From DATFXM01 sp035315885 (lineage in GTDB: Bacteria; Acidobacteriota; Blastocatellia; UBA7656), in the NCBI GenBank assembly GCA_035315885.1, contig DATFXM010000131.1, positions 1-40,475 on the forward strand: DNA of 40,475 nt, in the 5' to 3' direction. Of the stretch, positions 1 to 7,464 are shown in pieces. The notes under the pieces were generated by a model, which was given only the letters and a program-made list of their open reading frames with translations, ran no database searches and was not told the DNA's origin. Numbering within the stretch: the stretch's first letter is position 1; each line of letters begins with the position of its first letter. The position numbers and the translations under genes are program-made.

Positions 1-180
1 GGCAGCCTGAGCTTGTGGCTGCTGGTCACTCTCTTCTATCGTGTGCGAACCCAGGATCCGGTGGCCTTCTTCGCTGCGAGGGTCAATTGTGCGAAGGTGC
101 TTTCGACCCTGCATCTCCCAGATCGCGGTCACAACGCCGTCTTTTTCGACGGCGTGATAGGTTATCTCGTTATCCGACAT
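1..180 (-). CDS. N-terminal part of an unrecognised protein, cut by the window edge
   Basis: An open frame of 60 codons starts at an ATG at 180 and runs off the left edge. A GGAGG Shine-Dalgarno (SD) sequence lies at 185-189, four bases before this ATG; a second ATG at 183 is too close to the SD to be preferred. The peptide begins MSDNEITYHAVEKDGVV and is hydrophilic, with no signal peptide or membrane segment, so a cytoplasmic protein is likely. I do not recognise the family. It is transcribed in the same direction as the Spy-like gene at 310-933. Confidence 0.6.
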   Translation of the reverse strand, partial: MSDNEITYHAVEKDGVVTAIWEMQGRKHLRTIDPRSEEGHRILGSHTIEESDQQPQAQAA

Positions 181-309
181 CATTCCTCCGGTTTCTTGTT
201 TCTTGAGATCTCGCGGATAGATTTATTAAAGACAGATTCTAATGAATGGGAATGTCGGGTGTCCAGCAGAGCCGTTCAGTCCGAGCCGGCGGCGTTAGCG
301 ATGTGAAGT

Positions 310-933
310 TCAGTTCTTGTTTGATATCTCCAGAAGATCCAGTTCGTCCCCATCGCGCTCGCGCTGCTGTTGTTCGTTCTGCTCGCGCATCTCGCGCCGC
401 AGCTCGCGCTCGAGCTGGTGAAAACGATTGACCTGGTCGGGAGTGAGCACGCCTCTGATCTCAGACCGTATTCGGGATTCGAGCTTGATCTTGTCACTCT
501 GAGCCGCGGCCAACTCGTCAGTCGCTTTCCGAACCGCCGACTCGTTGTAGTTCTCGTTCATGATCGCCCGATCCAGATTCCTCCGCGCCTCGCGCAGCCT
601 CCGGCCCGCAGAGATCCGCTCTTCCTCGTGATCGCGTCGAATCTGCTGAATCCGATCGTGCTGCTCCGGGCTCAGCCCAATGGCCCGCATCAGCCGCTGC
701 TGAAGCTGCTGACGCTGGGCGGGATTCAGCTTTGGCCTTGCCTGCCCCATGTGGGCGTCGTTCGGCATCGGCCGGACGGGTGGCTTGTTTCTACGCCCAA
801 ACTGTGGGTTCAAACGGTTAGGGTTCTGGCCCTGGTTCACACGGTTAGGGTTCTGGGCAAATACCGGACAAGCGCTCGATACGAGCGCCAACCCGAGCAT
901 GGCCACAATTAAGATGCGCAACCTGAGAGACAT
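310..933 (-). CDS. Spy/CpxP-like (LTXXQ) periplasmic protein
   Basis: The 207-residue product starts with a signal peptide (MSLRLRILIVAMLG, cleavage probably after VFAQ), so it should be exported to the periplasm. The mature part is very rich in Arg, Gln and Asn and mostly helical. Two LTPxQ-type motifs are visible, GLSPEQHDRIQQI and VLTPDQVNRFHQLE, the mark of the Spy/CpxP family of periplasmic chaperones or metal/stress sensors. Just after the signal peptide is a nine-residue tandem repeat (QNPNRVNQG then QNPNRLNPQ) made by a 27-bp DNA repeat. A GTG at 957 would add eight residues, but the signal peptide starts at the ATG at 933. No clear SD is seen for either. The exact role cannot be read from sequence. 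Confidence 0.75.
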   Translation of the reverse strand: MSLRLRILIVAMLGLALVSSACPVFAQNPNRVNQGQNPNRLNPQFGRRNKPPVRPMPNDAHMGQARPKLNPAQRQQLQQRLMRAIGLSPEQHDRIQQIRRDHEEERISAGRRLREARRNLDRAIMNENYNESAVRKATDELAAAQSDKIKLESRIRSEIRGVLTPDQVNRFHQLERELRREMREQNEQQQRERDGDELDLLEISNKN

Positions 934-1053
934 TTTCGGTGTTATGACTGGCCGCACAGGCGGAAAGTCTGTAATTCTTTCATCGTTCCTGGCAGCAGTG
1001 CCTACTCAAACCCAGCGCCGACACGGTCAGCATATTCCGGCCGACTCGCGCGG

Positions 1054-2172
1054 TCAATTGTCGCGAGGAACCTGAAGCATTCTTTCAAGCGCAAGCCTGG
1101 CATCTCTCAACACGTCCGGCTCCACCGTTATCTCAAACTTGTCCTCCAGAAGAGATCTGCGGACGCTTTCGAGCGAGATCATTTTCATATAAGGGCAATG
1201 CAGCCTGCACCCTATGCAACCGTCGGCTACGATGAACTCGCGGTCGGGATAACGCTTTCTCATCTGGTGGACAATCCCGCTTTCGGTCGCGACTATGAAG
1301 GTCTTTGCCTCGGGGTGGCGCGCCACTCGATCGAGCATAGCAGTAGTGGAGCAGACCTCGTCGGCCATGGCTATCACGTCTTCGCGACACTCGGGATGCG
1401 CTATCACCACCGCGTCGGGAAAGGCTTGCTGAGCCTTGCCTACGTTCGCCCCTCGCAATACGTCGTGAGTGGGACAAACACCGTCGTAGACTACGACGTT
1501 TTTTTCGGGCACCTGCTTCTTAACCCAGTTGCCCAGATTTCGATCAGGCGTGAACAGAACTTTGTCGCTGGCCAGACTCCGAATCACCGACACCGCGTTG
1601 GCCGAGGTGCAACAGATGTCGCTCATCGCCTTTACGTCCGCAGACGAGTTTACATAAGTCACCACCGTGTGATCGGGATATCGGTCCTTCCACTCCTGCA
1701 GGCTCTCCGGCGTGATCGAATCAGCCAGCGAACAACCAGCCGAGAGATTTGGCAGCAGAACTCGCTTTTCGGGATTCAGAATCTTCGCGGATTCCGCCAT
1801 GAAGTGGACGCCGCAAAAGACGATCAACTCTGCATCGGTCTTTTGCGCTTCGAGCGAGAGCCCCAGACTATCCCCAGTCACGTCGGCAACGTCCTGAACG
1901 TCAGGCACCTGATAGTTATGAGCTAATATCATTGCGTTTCTTTGCCGGGCTAGCGCCCGGATTTCATCCATCAGTTCAGCACGACGAGCGTCTTCAGTTT
2001 GAGCCTGGACCGCGGCGCCCGTTGCCACGCCGGCTGTCGATGCGCGGGACAGAACGGAGGCAGCCGACGTGCGGCTCGGCGGCGCGAACGCCAACTCTGC
2101 AGCTTTGTCGGGCGCCTCCTCGATCGCGCTTGTAGACGATGAAACAGCGAGAACAGGAAGTTGCATAGTCAT
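1054..2172 (-). CDS. nadA: quinolinate synthase A (NadA), 4Fe-4S enzyme of NAD synthesis
   Basis: NadA condenses iminoaspartate with dihydroxyacetone phosphate to quinolinate, the de novo NAD precursor. The 372-residue protein has the family core, beginning near ILAHNYQVPDVQDVAD (82-97) and running to the C terminus. Conserved cysteines that can hold the 4Fe-4S cluster are C147 (AGCSLAD), C262 (HPEC) and the GCIGCRLHC segment (C319, C322, C326). Residues 1-62 are an unusual Ala/Ser-rich extension before the usual start. The ATG at 2172 overlaps the TGA of the upstream RHH gene by four bases and has its own SD (GGTGG, 7-nt spacer), so I keep this start; an in-frame ATG at 1971 would give a conventional-length enzyme but lacks an SD. 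nadB and nadC are not in the window. Confidence 0.95.
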   Translation of the reverse strand: MTMQLPVLAVSSSTSAIEEAPDKAAELAFAPPSRTSAASVLSRASTAGVATGAAVQAQTEDARRAELMDEIRALARQRNAMILAHNYQVPDVQDVADVTGDSLGLSLEAQKTDAELIVFCGVHFMAESAKILNPEKRVLLPNLSAGCSLADSITPESLQEWKDRYPDHTVVTYVNSSADVKAMSDICCTSANAVSVIRSLASDKVLFTPDRNLGNWVKKQVPEKNVVVYDGVCPTHDVLRGANVGKAQQAFPDAVVIAHPECREDVIAMADEVCSTTAMLDRVARHPEAKTFIVATESGIVHQMRKRYPDREFIVADGCIGCRLHCPYMKMISLESVRRSLLEDKFEITVEPDVLRDARLALERMLQVPRDN

Positions 2173-2378
2173 TTTGATTCCACCTTTGCGCCCCTATCGG
2201 GCTTTACTCGATCAGTGCCCGCGGGGAAGACTCTCCAGAATTCTTTCTTTATCAAGCTGACGATGGCGGCACTTTTGTTGAGCCCGTGGTAGCGAGCGAC
2301 GGCTTCCAGCATTGCGACGTCCTTATCGCTGGCAGAAAAAGTCCTGACTCTTCTCTTGTCGTTCTTTTCCGATGCCAT
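2169..2378 (-). CDS. small ribbon-helix-helix DNA-binding protein coupled to nadA
   Basis: A 69-residue basic protein with an MASEKNDKRR start. Residues 9-48 read as one ribbon-helix-helix unit: a short strand (VRTFSASD), a first helix (DVAMLEAVARYHGL), the typical turn (NKSAA) and a second helix (IVSLIKKEFWRV). Such proteins (Arc/CopG/MetJ class) bind palindromic operators as dimers. The SD is GGGAG four to five bases before the ATG. Its TGA overlaps the nadA ATG (ATGA), so the two are translationally coupled. About 86 bp upstream is a 30-bp near-perfect palindrome that could be its operator. An autoregulator of nadA is the simplest inference. An antitoxin is less likely because no toxin gene is adjacent. 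Confidence 0.7.
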   Translation of the reverse strand: MASEKNDKRRVRTFSASDKDVAMLEAVARYHGLNKSAAIVSLIKKEFWRVFPAGTDRVKPDRGAKVESK

Positions 2379-2463
2379 AGAGCTCCCGCTGCGACCATTG
2401 CCTGCTGAATTACCCGCCTACCGCCTGCTTGCGCCTGCTTACTGAAATCGATTTTTGCTGCGC

Positions 2464-2493
2464 TTGTACATTTCTTATATAAGATTTGTACAA
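2464..2493. promoter_or_regulatory. 30-bp palindrome, candidate operator of the RHH-nadA operon
   Basis: The two ends are TTGTACA (2464-2470) and TGTACAA (2487-2493); the centre is the perfect palindrome CTTATATAAG (2474-2483). All share one dyad axis at 2478.5, and 13 of 15 base pairs match. The TGTACA half-sites are 22 bp apart centre to centre, two helical turns, which suits two cooperatively bound dimers. It lies 86 bp before the RHH start. The AT-rich centre could also hold the -10 region. Confidence 0.6.
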
Positions 2494-2538
2494 TACAATG
2501 CCTGGAAGAGTCAAGGGCTTCTGGTCTCGGAAGAGTAT

Positions 2539-2568
2539 TTGACGTTTGATTCTTCCAGCGGCTAGAAT
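2539..2568 (+). promoter_or_regulatory. sigma70-type promoter for the small basic ORF
   Basis: TTGACG at 2539-2544, an 18-bp spacer and TAGAAT at 2563-2568. It is about 100 bp before the ATG at 2668 and points to it. Confidence 0.45.
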
Positions 2569-2667
2569 CGCGGCTTCGCTCTTATCAACGCTGATCGTGA
2601 CAAGGCTCTAGCTTCGCAGGAGCCCGGACCGATTGGCAAATCAACAGTATTGAAATCAGAGGCGGGA

Positions 2668-2829
2668 ATGAGAGAACGTAATCGAGAAATCAAACGGCGG
2701 CGTCATCGTCAGGAAAAAAGACGGAGGCTGCGCAAGAAACTTGCCGCAATCACCAACGACACCGATCGTCAGCACGTTCAAGACCAGATTCGAAAAACCT
2801 ATCCACGGAACACACCAGAGATGTCGTAG
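2668..2829 (+). CDS. small, very basic 53-residue protein of unknown function
   Basis: The frame starts at ATG 2668 behind an SD-like AGAGG (2658-2662, 5-nt spacer) and ends at TAG 2827-2829. The first 25 residues are almost all Arg, Lys, Glu and His (MRERNREIKRRRHRQEKRRR, then LRKK), followed by a helical acidic/basic tail (ITNDTDRQHVQDQIRKTYPRN). A charged helix or coiled coil that binds nucleic acid or ribosomes is plausible, but I do not recognise the family well enough to name it. A promoter-like sequence lies at 2539-2568. Its length, SD and upstream promoter together argue it is real. Confidence 0.5.
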   Translation: MRERNREIKRRRHRQEKRRRLRKKLAAITNDTDRQHVQDQIRKTYPRNTPEMS

Positions 2830-2876
2830 ACTGGTTGCGTAAGCCTAAGCATGCCGACCCGCAAGTCGTCTCGGCT

Positions 2877-2920
2877 CTCTGCGAAGCTTTGCGCGCTTTG
2901 CGCCTTTCGGTGAAACCCGA
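2877..2920 (+). repeat. CTTTGCG-type interspersed element, copy A
   Basis: The element contains repeated (C)TTTGCG units (GAAGCTTTGCG, GCTTTGCGCC) and ends in GGTGAAACCCGA. The same order of units is found at 10060-10098 (inverted), 10112-10154 (degenerate) and 26062-26102. Confidence 0.65.
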
Positions 2921-2991
2921 CTTGTTGATTTCGCATTGTGGGAACAGAGCCAACTGCTCAGTGAGCCGAGGCTCTCAAAAAACAGAACTAG

Positions 2992-3042
2992 AAAAAACGG
3001 CGGGTGTTGCTTTGATTCGATTCAAGGGCGCAACACCCGCCG
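2992..3042 (-). terminator. Rho-independent terminator of nrdJ
   Basis: Read on the minus strand, CGGCGGGTGTTGC pairs perfectly over 13 bp with GCAACACCCGCCG (arms 3030-3042 and 2998-3010), followed by a run of six U (2992-2997). It begins 33 bp after the nrdJ stop. Confidence 0.92.
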
Positions 3043-3075
3043 GCAGTTTGCCTGAGAGAAGCGGCAACTGTATCT

Positions 3076-5832
3076 CTAGCACTCAGAATAGCCGCACGCG
3101 TAACAGTTCTGACAGCCCTCGACCCGGACGAAAGTCGAGTCCCCGCAGTTCGGACACAAATCCGCAGATGTCGCGGTCATGGGCTCCGCCTTCGCCTTAG
3201 TTCCAATCGGGCCGTTACCAACTGTAAGCGCCGGCGATGCCGGCATTGTCAAAGGGCCGCTCTCAATTCCCATCTCGGCTCCCTGACCCGCCTCTTCGTT
3301 TCCGTAGCTCACGTTCAAGTAATTCTCGGCAAGCGCCTGCCCAACGGCGTCAGGCAACGACAGGACTCTGCGTTTGCCAAACCCGTAGGACCGCGCTCCT
3401 CCGATCCCAGTGATTTGTTTTACGATCTCGCGGACCCGTTCGAGCGGAGAAACCGGAGAAGCCATCCTCAGTATCAGCGACATCAACCGGCCCATCGCCT
3501 CGGCCATCGCCTTGATGTCTGAACCTGCTTTGCCGATTTCAAGGAAGACTTCAAAAGGATGTCCCTCCTCGTCCTCGTTCATCGTAACGTGCGCGGTTCC
3601 CGACGGCGTCGCCTTGCTGACCGTATAGCCGCGCCGCTTGTACGGTCGCGGTCTGACCTTTGGTTGCCATCCAGAGTCGCCCTGAACAAGTTGCGTGGAT
3701 TCGGCTTCAGCCTCCGACTCCGGTACCGGCGCTGCCGAAACCGCGGGAGGTGCAGCGATAGCAGGCACCGCAGCCTGCGACGTTTGTTTCGCTTCGGGCT
3801 TCTTGTCCTCTTCTTTGAGATTGAGCACCTGCACGTCGCGCGAGCCGTCGCGGTAAATCGTTCCACCCTTGCAGCCCAGCCTGTACAGCAACTCATAGAT
3901 CTCGCGTGTTTGCTCGACCGTGTAGTTCGCCGGCAGGTTGCAGGTCTTGGAGATCGAAGAATCCACCCACCTTTGAATCGCGGCCTGCACTTTCACGTGC
4001 TCCTCAGGGGTGAGGTCCATCGCGGTGACGAAATAGTTGGGCGTCGGCTCGCCGGGATGGGCTTTTTGCCACTCATCCAGAACCGCCACCCGTTCTTCGT
4101 GCTTGCCAAGCCTCGACTTTCGCAGGTAACTCCAGAAGTAGAACGGCTCGATTCCAGTCGAGGTACCAACCATCGTGCCTATCGTCCCGTTTGGAGCTTG
4201 AGTCAACAACGTGACGTTGCGCACGCCCTTTTCGCGCACCGCCTCACGTACATCGTCGGGCATCCTTTCCATGTACCCCGAGGCGAGATACTTGTCGGCC
4301 TCAAACATCGGGAACGGCCCCTTCTCTGCCGCGATGTCGGCCGAAGCTTGATACGCTTCGTGCGAAATAAATCGGTAGAGCCGATCGATGAATTGGACTG
4401 ATTCCTCAGACCCGTAGCGAATGCCCAGCCGGATCAGCATCTCCGCAAGACCCATCGTGTTGAGGCCCACGCGTCTCTCTGCTTTCTGCTGCGCGTAGTT
4501 CTGATCGAAGAAGTACGGTGTCGCATCGATCACGTTGTCCAGAAAACGGACCGCGTATCTCACTGCCTTGCCCAGGTCCTGCCATGCGACTTCCCCGTCG
4601 CTGACAAACTTGGACAGATTCACCGCGCCGAGATTGCAAACTCCAAATCCCGGCAGAGGCTGTTCACCGCACGGATTGGTGCAGCCCAGGTAACCCGAAT
4701 CGTAGTACCAGGAGTTTGAATTCTTGTTTGCCCGTTCGATGAAGAACACTCCCGGCTCGGCCGATGTCCACGCCGACTCGATGATCGCATCCCAGATCTC
4801 GCGCGCCTTGACTGTACGATAGGTGATGACTTTCTTTCCGGCAGCAAGCCACTTGTCCAGATTGCCATCCCACATCGCTTCGTAGTCGGGATCCGAGGAA
4901 TCGGCAAAGACCAGGTCCCAGTCGGCGTTGGCGTGCACCGCATCCATGAACTTGTCGGTGATCCCGACGGAGATATTCGCGTTGGTGATCTTGCCCATCT
5001 CACGCTTGGAGCCGATAAACTCCAGCACGTCCGGATGCCAGCAGTTGAGTATCAACATCAACGCGCCGCGGCGAGAACCGCCCTGCTCTATCAACCCGGT
5101 CACGAACGAATACAACGCACCCCACGACACCGAACCCGATGAGCGTCCGTTCACACCCTTAACGTACGAGTGTCGCGGCCTTAGGCTGCTGACGTTGATG
5201 CCGACTCCGCCGCCTCGCGACATGATCTCCATCATTTGCGACAGCGTGTCTACGATTCCTTTTCTCGAGTCCTTCGGAGAAGGCACGACGTAGCAATTAT
5301 AAAAGGTCAATTGCTGATCGGTGCCTGCTGCGGTAAGGATTCGTCCGGCAGGAACAAACTTCCACCCGTTCAGCAGCCAGCGAAAATTCTGATACCACTC
5401 GTCGGCGTGCTCGCCTTCTACGGCCGCGATCCCTCGAGCTACGCGCTCCATCATTTGTTCGGGGTCGGTCTCAATCGGTTTTGAAACGTGCTCTATGAGG
5501 CAATCGACCGTCGACTCGTCTCGGAGCTGCACCGTGACTCGGCCGGCGCCGCCCGCACCGGTCTCGTCCATCTCTATGATCAGGCCGATCTCGCGCTGCC
5601 CGCTTTTTGTATCGACGCAGACGATCACCGTATCACCGACGGTAAGCGTCCGTTTGAGCATGTCCTTAAGGGCGTATCGGTCCAGGAAGATTTTCTGACC
5701 CAGCTCGTTGAGTTGGTTTTTTTCGGTGAGGATTGGACTGCGGACGTCTGCTCGCGGCACTACGGACATCGGATCGTCGACCGAAGTCTGGCCGTTCGAT
5801 TTTCGTACTCCGCCGATGGATCGCGTCGACAT
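3076..5832 (-). CDS. nrdJ: adenosylcobalamin-dependent (class II) ribonucleoside-diphosphate reductase
   Basis: This enzyme reduces ribonucleotides to deoxyribonucleotides using a B12-derived radical, without oxygen or a small subunit. The 918-residue protein has the catalytic barrel with C180 (FYNCYVV) and C399 (GVCNLGAVNLS) as the redox pair, and the radical motif NPCGE (N386, C388, E390). A Pro/Ala-rich linker near residues 680-740 leads to a TSCPD-type domain (GTAHVTMNEDEEGHPFEVF) and a C-terminal zinc-finger-like tail with CPNC and CQNCYACGYSEC, likely the redox tail that re-reduces the active site. The start has an AAGGAG SD eight bases upstream. It is a single-gene unit: promoter at 6226-6254 with NrdR-like boxes, and terminator at 2992-3042. 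No other ribonucleotide reductase gene is in the window. Confidence 0.95.
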   Translation of the reverse strand: MSTRSIGGVRKSNGQTSVDDPMSVVPRADVRSPILTEKNQLNELGQKIFLDRYALKDMLKRTLTVGDTVIVCVDTKSGQREIGLIIEMDETGAGGAGRVTVQLRDESTVDCLIEHVSKPIETDPEQMMERVARGIAAVEGEHADEWYQNFRWLLNGWKFVPAGRILTAAGTDQQLTFYNCYVVPSPKDSRKGIVDTLSQMMEIMSRGGGVGINVSSLRPRHSYVKGVNGRSSGSVSWGALYSFVTGLIEQGGSRRGALMLILNCWHPDVLEFIGSKREMGKITNANISVGITDKFMDAVHANADWDLVFADSSDPDYEAMWDGNLDKWLAAGKKVITYRTVKAREIWDAIIESAWTSAEPGVFFIERANKNSNSWYYDSGYLGCTNPCGEQPLPGFGVCNLGAVNLSKFVSDGEVAWQDLGKAVRYAVRFLDNVIDATPYFFDQNYAQQKAERRVGLNTMGLAEMLIRLGIRYGSEESVQFIDRLYRFISHEAYQASADIAAEKGPFPMFEADKYLASGYMERMPDDVREAVREKGVRNVTLLTQAPNGTIGTMVGTSTGIEPFYFWSYLRKSRLGKHEERVAVLDEWQKAHPGEPTPNYFVTAMDLTPEEHVKVQAAIQRWVDSSISKTCNLPANYTVEQTREIYELLYRLGCKGGTIYRDGSRDVQVLNLKEEDKKPEAKQTSQAAVPAIAAPPAVSAAPVPESEAEAESTQLVQGDSGWQPKVRPRPYKRRGYTVSKATPSGTAHVTMNEDEEGHPFEVFLEIGKAGSDIKAMAEAMGRLMSLILRMASPVSPLERVREIVKQITGIGGARSYGFGKRRVLSLPDAVGQALAENYLNVSYGNEEAGQGAEMGIESGPLTMPASPALTVGNGPIGTKAKAEPMTATSADLCPNCGDSTFVRVEGCQNCYACGYSEC

Positions 5833-6218
5833 GCTCGGGTCTCCTTGCTCGTTATTTCATTTATAGTTGTTTGTTCAATCTCAGACTCCGCAGCGCACGG
5901 CATCATAGCGAATGCGTCACGGGTTTTGAAGAGAGACTAACCCGCGTTCCCTGCTTCAGCGGGGGACAGTCGGGGACTCTTTGTTTGCCTGCTGACTTGG
6001 TTTGTCTTTACAGCCTGGGCCGCCCTGCGACCTGGCTGAGTAGAGGTGTGAATGCCGCTACTGCTATCGCCTGCTCTCTATCTTCCGCTCCCGCTTTCAA
6101 ACCGGCTACGCGCTCCAGCCAAACCTCAGTCATTCAGCTCAACGAGTTATGATACCGGCCGGATGCACCACCGAACAAATTTCTTTAGCTAAAAACTGCT
6201 ATTCACGCCCTCACAGCG
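5833..6218 (-). other. long 5' leader of nrdJ, about 385 nt, no recognised gene
   Basis: From the predicted promoter to the nrdJ start there is a gene-free leader. It contains a hairpin CGGGTT/AACCCG (5920-5925 with 5939-5944), an adjacent CCCTGC...AGCGGG stem (about 5949-5964), and a 41-codon open frame on the minus strand (6133 to 6008, starting MTEVWLERVAG) without a good SD. I looked for cobalamin riboswitch core sequences and did not find them. Confidence 0.4.
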
Positions 6219-6225
6219 GCTTCGG

Positions 6226-6254
6226 ATGTTACTCTATACCTTGTTCAGTGTCAA
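6226..6254 (-). promoter_or_regulatory. sigma70-type promoter of nrdJ
   Basis: On the minus strand: TTGACA (6254-6249), a 17-bp spacer and TAACAT (6231-6226). The -35 is a perfect match. The promoter is flanked and overlapped by two NrdR-like boxes. Confidence 0.8.
6231..6246 (-). promoter_or_regulatory. NrdR box 2 (weaker), inside the nrdJ promoter spacer
   Basis: Minus-strand GAACAAGGTATAGAGT matches the published NrdR consensus acaCwAtATaTwGtgt at 11 of 16 positions, including the CwA and TaTwG parts. It lies 15 bp from box 1, the spacing usual for paired NrdR boxes, and between the -35 and -10. Confidence 0.6.
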
Positions 6255-6261
6255 TCGAAAA

Positions 6262-6277
6262 GTACAATATATTGTGG
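6262..6277 (-). promoter_or_regulatory. NrdR box 1 upstream of the nrdJ promoter
   Basis: Minus-strand CCACAATATATTGTAC has a perfect 12-bp palindromic core (ACAATATATTGT) and matches 13 of 16 positions of the NrdR consensus. It sits just upstream of the -35. NrdR represses ribonucleotide reductase genes when dATP is high. Confidence 0.75.
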
Positions 6278-6344
6278 TTCAAAGGGATAGACAACGCAAG
6301 GCTGGGGGAGGGGAAAGCGGCACCGTTTGGGGTAGTCAAAACCC

Positions 6345-7406
6345 TCAGAAATTGCCCGTAATTCCGCCGCTTTCGATCAGCTTCTGAAGCCCCCCAGGCG
6401 ATAGGATGCCCGGCTTCTGACCCTCTCTGAACATCCGATCGATCAACTCCAACAACGCTGAATTGTAGGGCGTAGGCACGCCATACTTTTTTCCCAGCCG
6501 CACGATCTCACCATTCAAATGATCGGCCTCGCTCTCCCTCCTGCCCAGATACAAGTCCTGCCACGTCGAAGCGTATGTGCGATCCGACTCGGGCAATTCG
6601 AGAGCTCGCCTCCTCGCCTCCGGGTCGGCTGGCTGTTTCATCTTTCGAGTCATCTCCAGGATTCTGATCGATGCGGGCTCCCCGGGCGGCGGCTCCACCG
6701 CGATCCCAGCCGCTTCAAGCACTCGAAGCCCTTCTTCTCGCACCGCCACCATCAGTCTGCGCATGTCATCGTCTACGGCGCCCAGCTCCAACCACAAACC
6801 GGTGATGGCGTGCGTTGCGTTGTTCAGGTTCGCCACCAGCTTGCCGTACTTCATCGCCATCGTATAAGGCGATGCCACTGCATCAAAACCGGCGCGTCTG
6901 AAGTCTTCAGACATCTGCTCCACCGCTTGATCCACACCTTCGGGGTAGACGCCGATCGCAATCCTTCTGCCCGGCGGCACCAGCACTTCATCGGGCCGCA
7001 ACTGTGTTGCGCTGAAAAACACAAGTCCGGCATAAACCCGCTCGAACGAACCAGCCGCAGTGACCTCGTTGCTCACGCCGTTTTGCAGACAGACGATCGG
7101 AGTTTTCGAGTTGTATCTTTGCCGAAGAGCGTCGACGAGCGTTGCGGTGCTCTGTGACTTGGCCGTCAGTACAAGCAGGTCCTCATCTCTTGGGCTGATA
7201 TCGCTCGCGTCGGTGACCGCGTCGACTTTGACTTGAATCGTCTCTTCTTCGAGCCTGACGGTCAGGCCGGTGTTCATAACGCGCACGAGGGCAGGACGCG
7301 AAATGCAAATGGTCTTCGAACCTGCTCGGGACAACAGCGCGGCTAACGTACCACCTATCGCTCCCGCGCCCGCGATCACATACCTGAACGACTTTCCATC
7401 AACCAT
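6345..7406 (-). CDS. ketopantoate reductase family protein (PanE/ApbA-like)
   Basis: The family reduces 2-dehydropantoate to pantoate with NADPH in coenzyme A synthesis. With the start at ATG 7406 the protein has 353 residues and opens with the Rossmann motif YVIAGAGAIGGTLAALLSRAG. The two-domain ketopantoate reductase pattern follows: CLQNGVSNE in the middle and a helical C-terminal half with KYGKLVANLNNATHA, where the lysine fits the catalytic position. The frame is open for 30 more codons up to 7496, but that part does not look conserved and overlaps the divergent esterase region. Many family members act on other 2-oxo acids, so the substrate is not certain. No other pan genes are nearby. 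Confidence 0.8.
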   Translation of the reverse strand: MVDGKSFRYVIAGAGAIGGTLAALLSRAGSKTICISRPALVRVMNTGLTVRLEEETIQVKVDAVTDASDISPRDEDLLVLTAKSQSTATLVDALRQRYNSKTPIVCLQNGVSNEVTAAGSFERVYAGLVFFSATQLRPDEVLVPPGRRIAIGVYPEGVDQAVEQMSEDFRRAGFDAVASPYTMAMKYGKLVANLNNATHAITGLWLELGAVDDDMRRLMVAVREEGLRVLEAAGIAVEPPPGEPASIRILEMTRKMKQPADPEARRRALELPESDRTYASTWQDLYLGRRESEADHLNGEIVRLGKKYGVPTPYNSALLELIDRMFREGQKPGILSPGGLQKLIESGGITGNF

Positions 7407-7464
7407 AACGTCGGATAATATCGCAATACACGGCGCCCAAGAAAACCAGACGGAAAGATCACGA

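Noticed and set aside
2169..2378. Toxin-antitoxin system for the RHH protein
   Set aside because: Its coupled partner is nadA, a metabolic enzyme, and no small toxin gene is adjacent.
3559..4401. 280-codon frame on the plus strand
   Set aside because: It is antisense to nrdJ and its Arg/Leu-rich content is typical of a shadow frame.
6008..6133. Small CDS in the nrdJ leader
   Set aside because: The 41-codon frame has no good SD and no recognisable family; it is mentioned only as part of the leader.
5833..6218. Cobalamin riboswitch before nrdJ
   Set aside because: The conserved cobalamin aptamer core and the GCCACUG and AGGAGACCUGCC-type segments are not present, although the gene context would fit.
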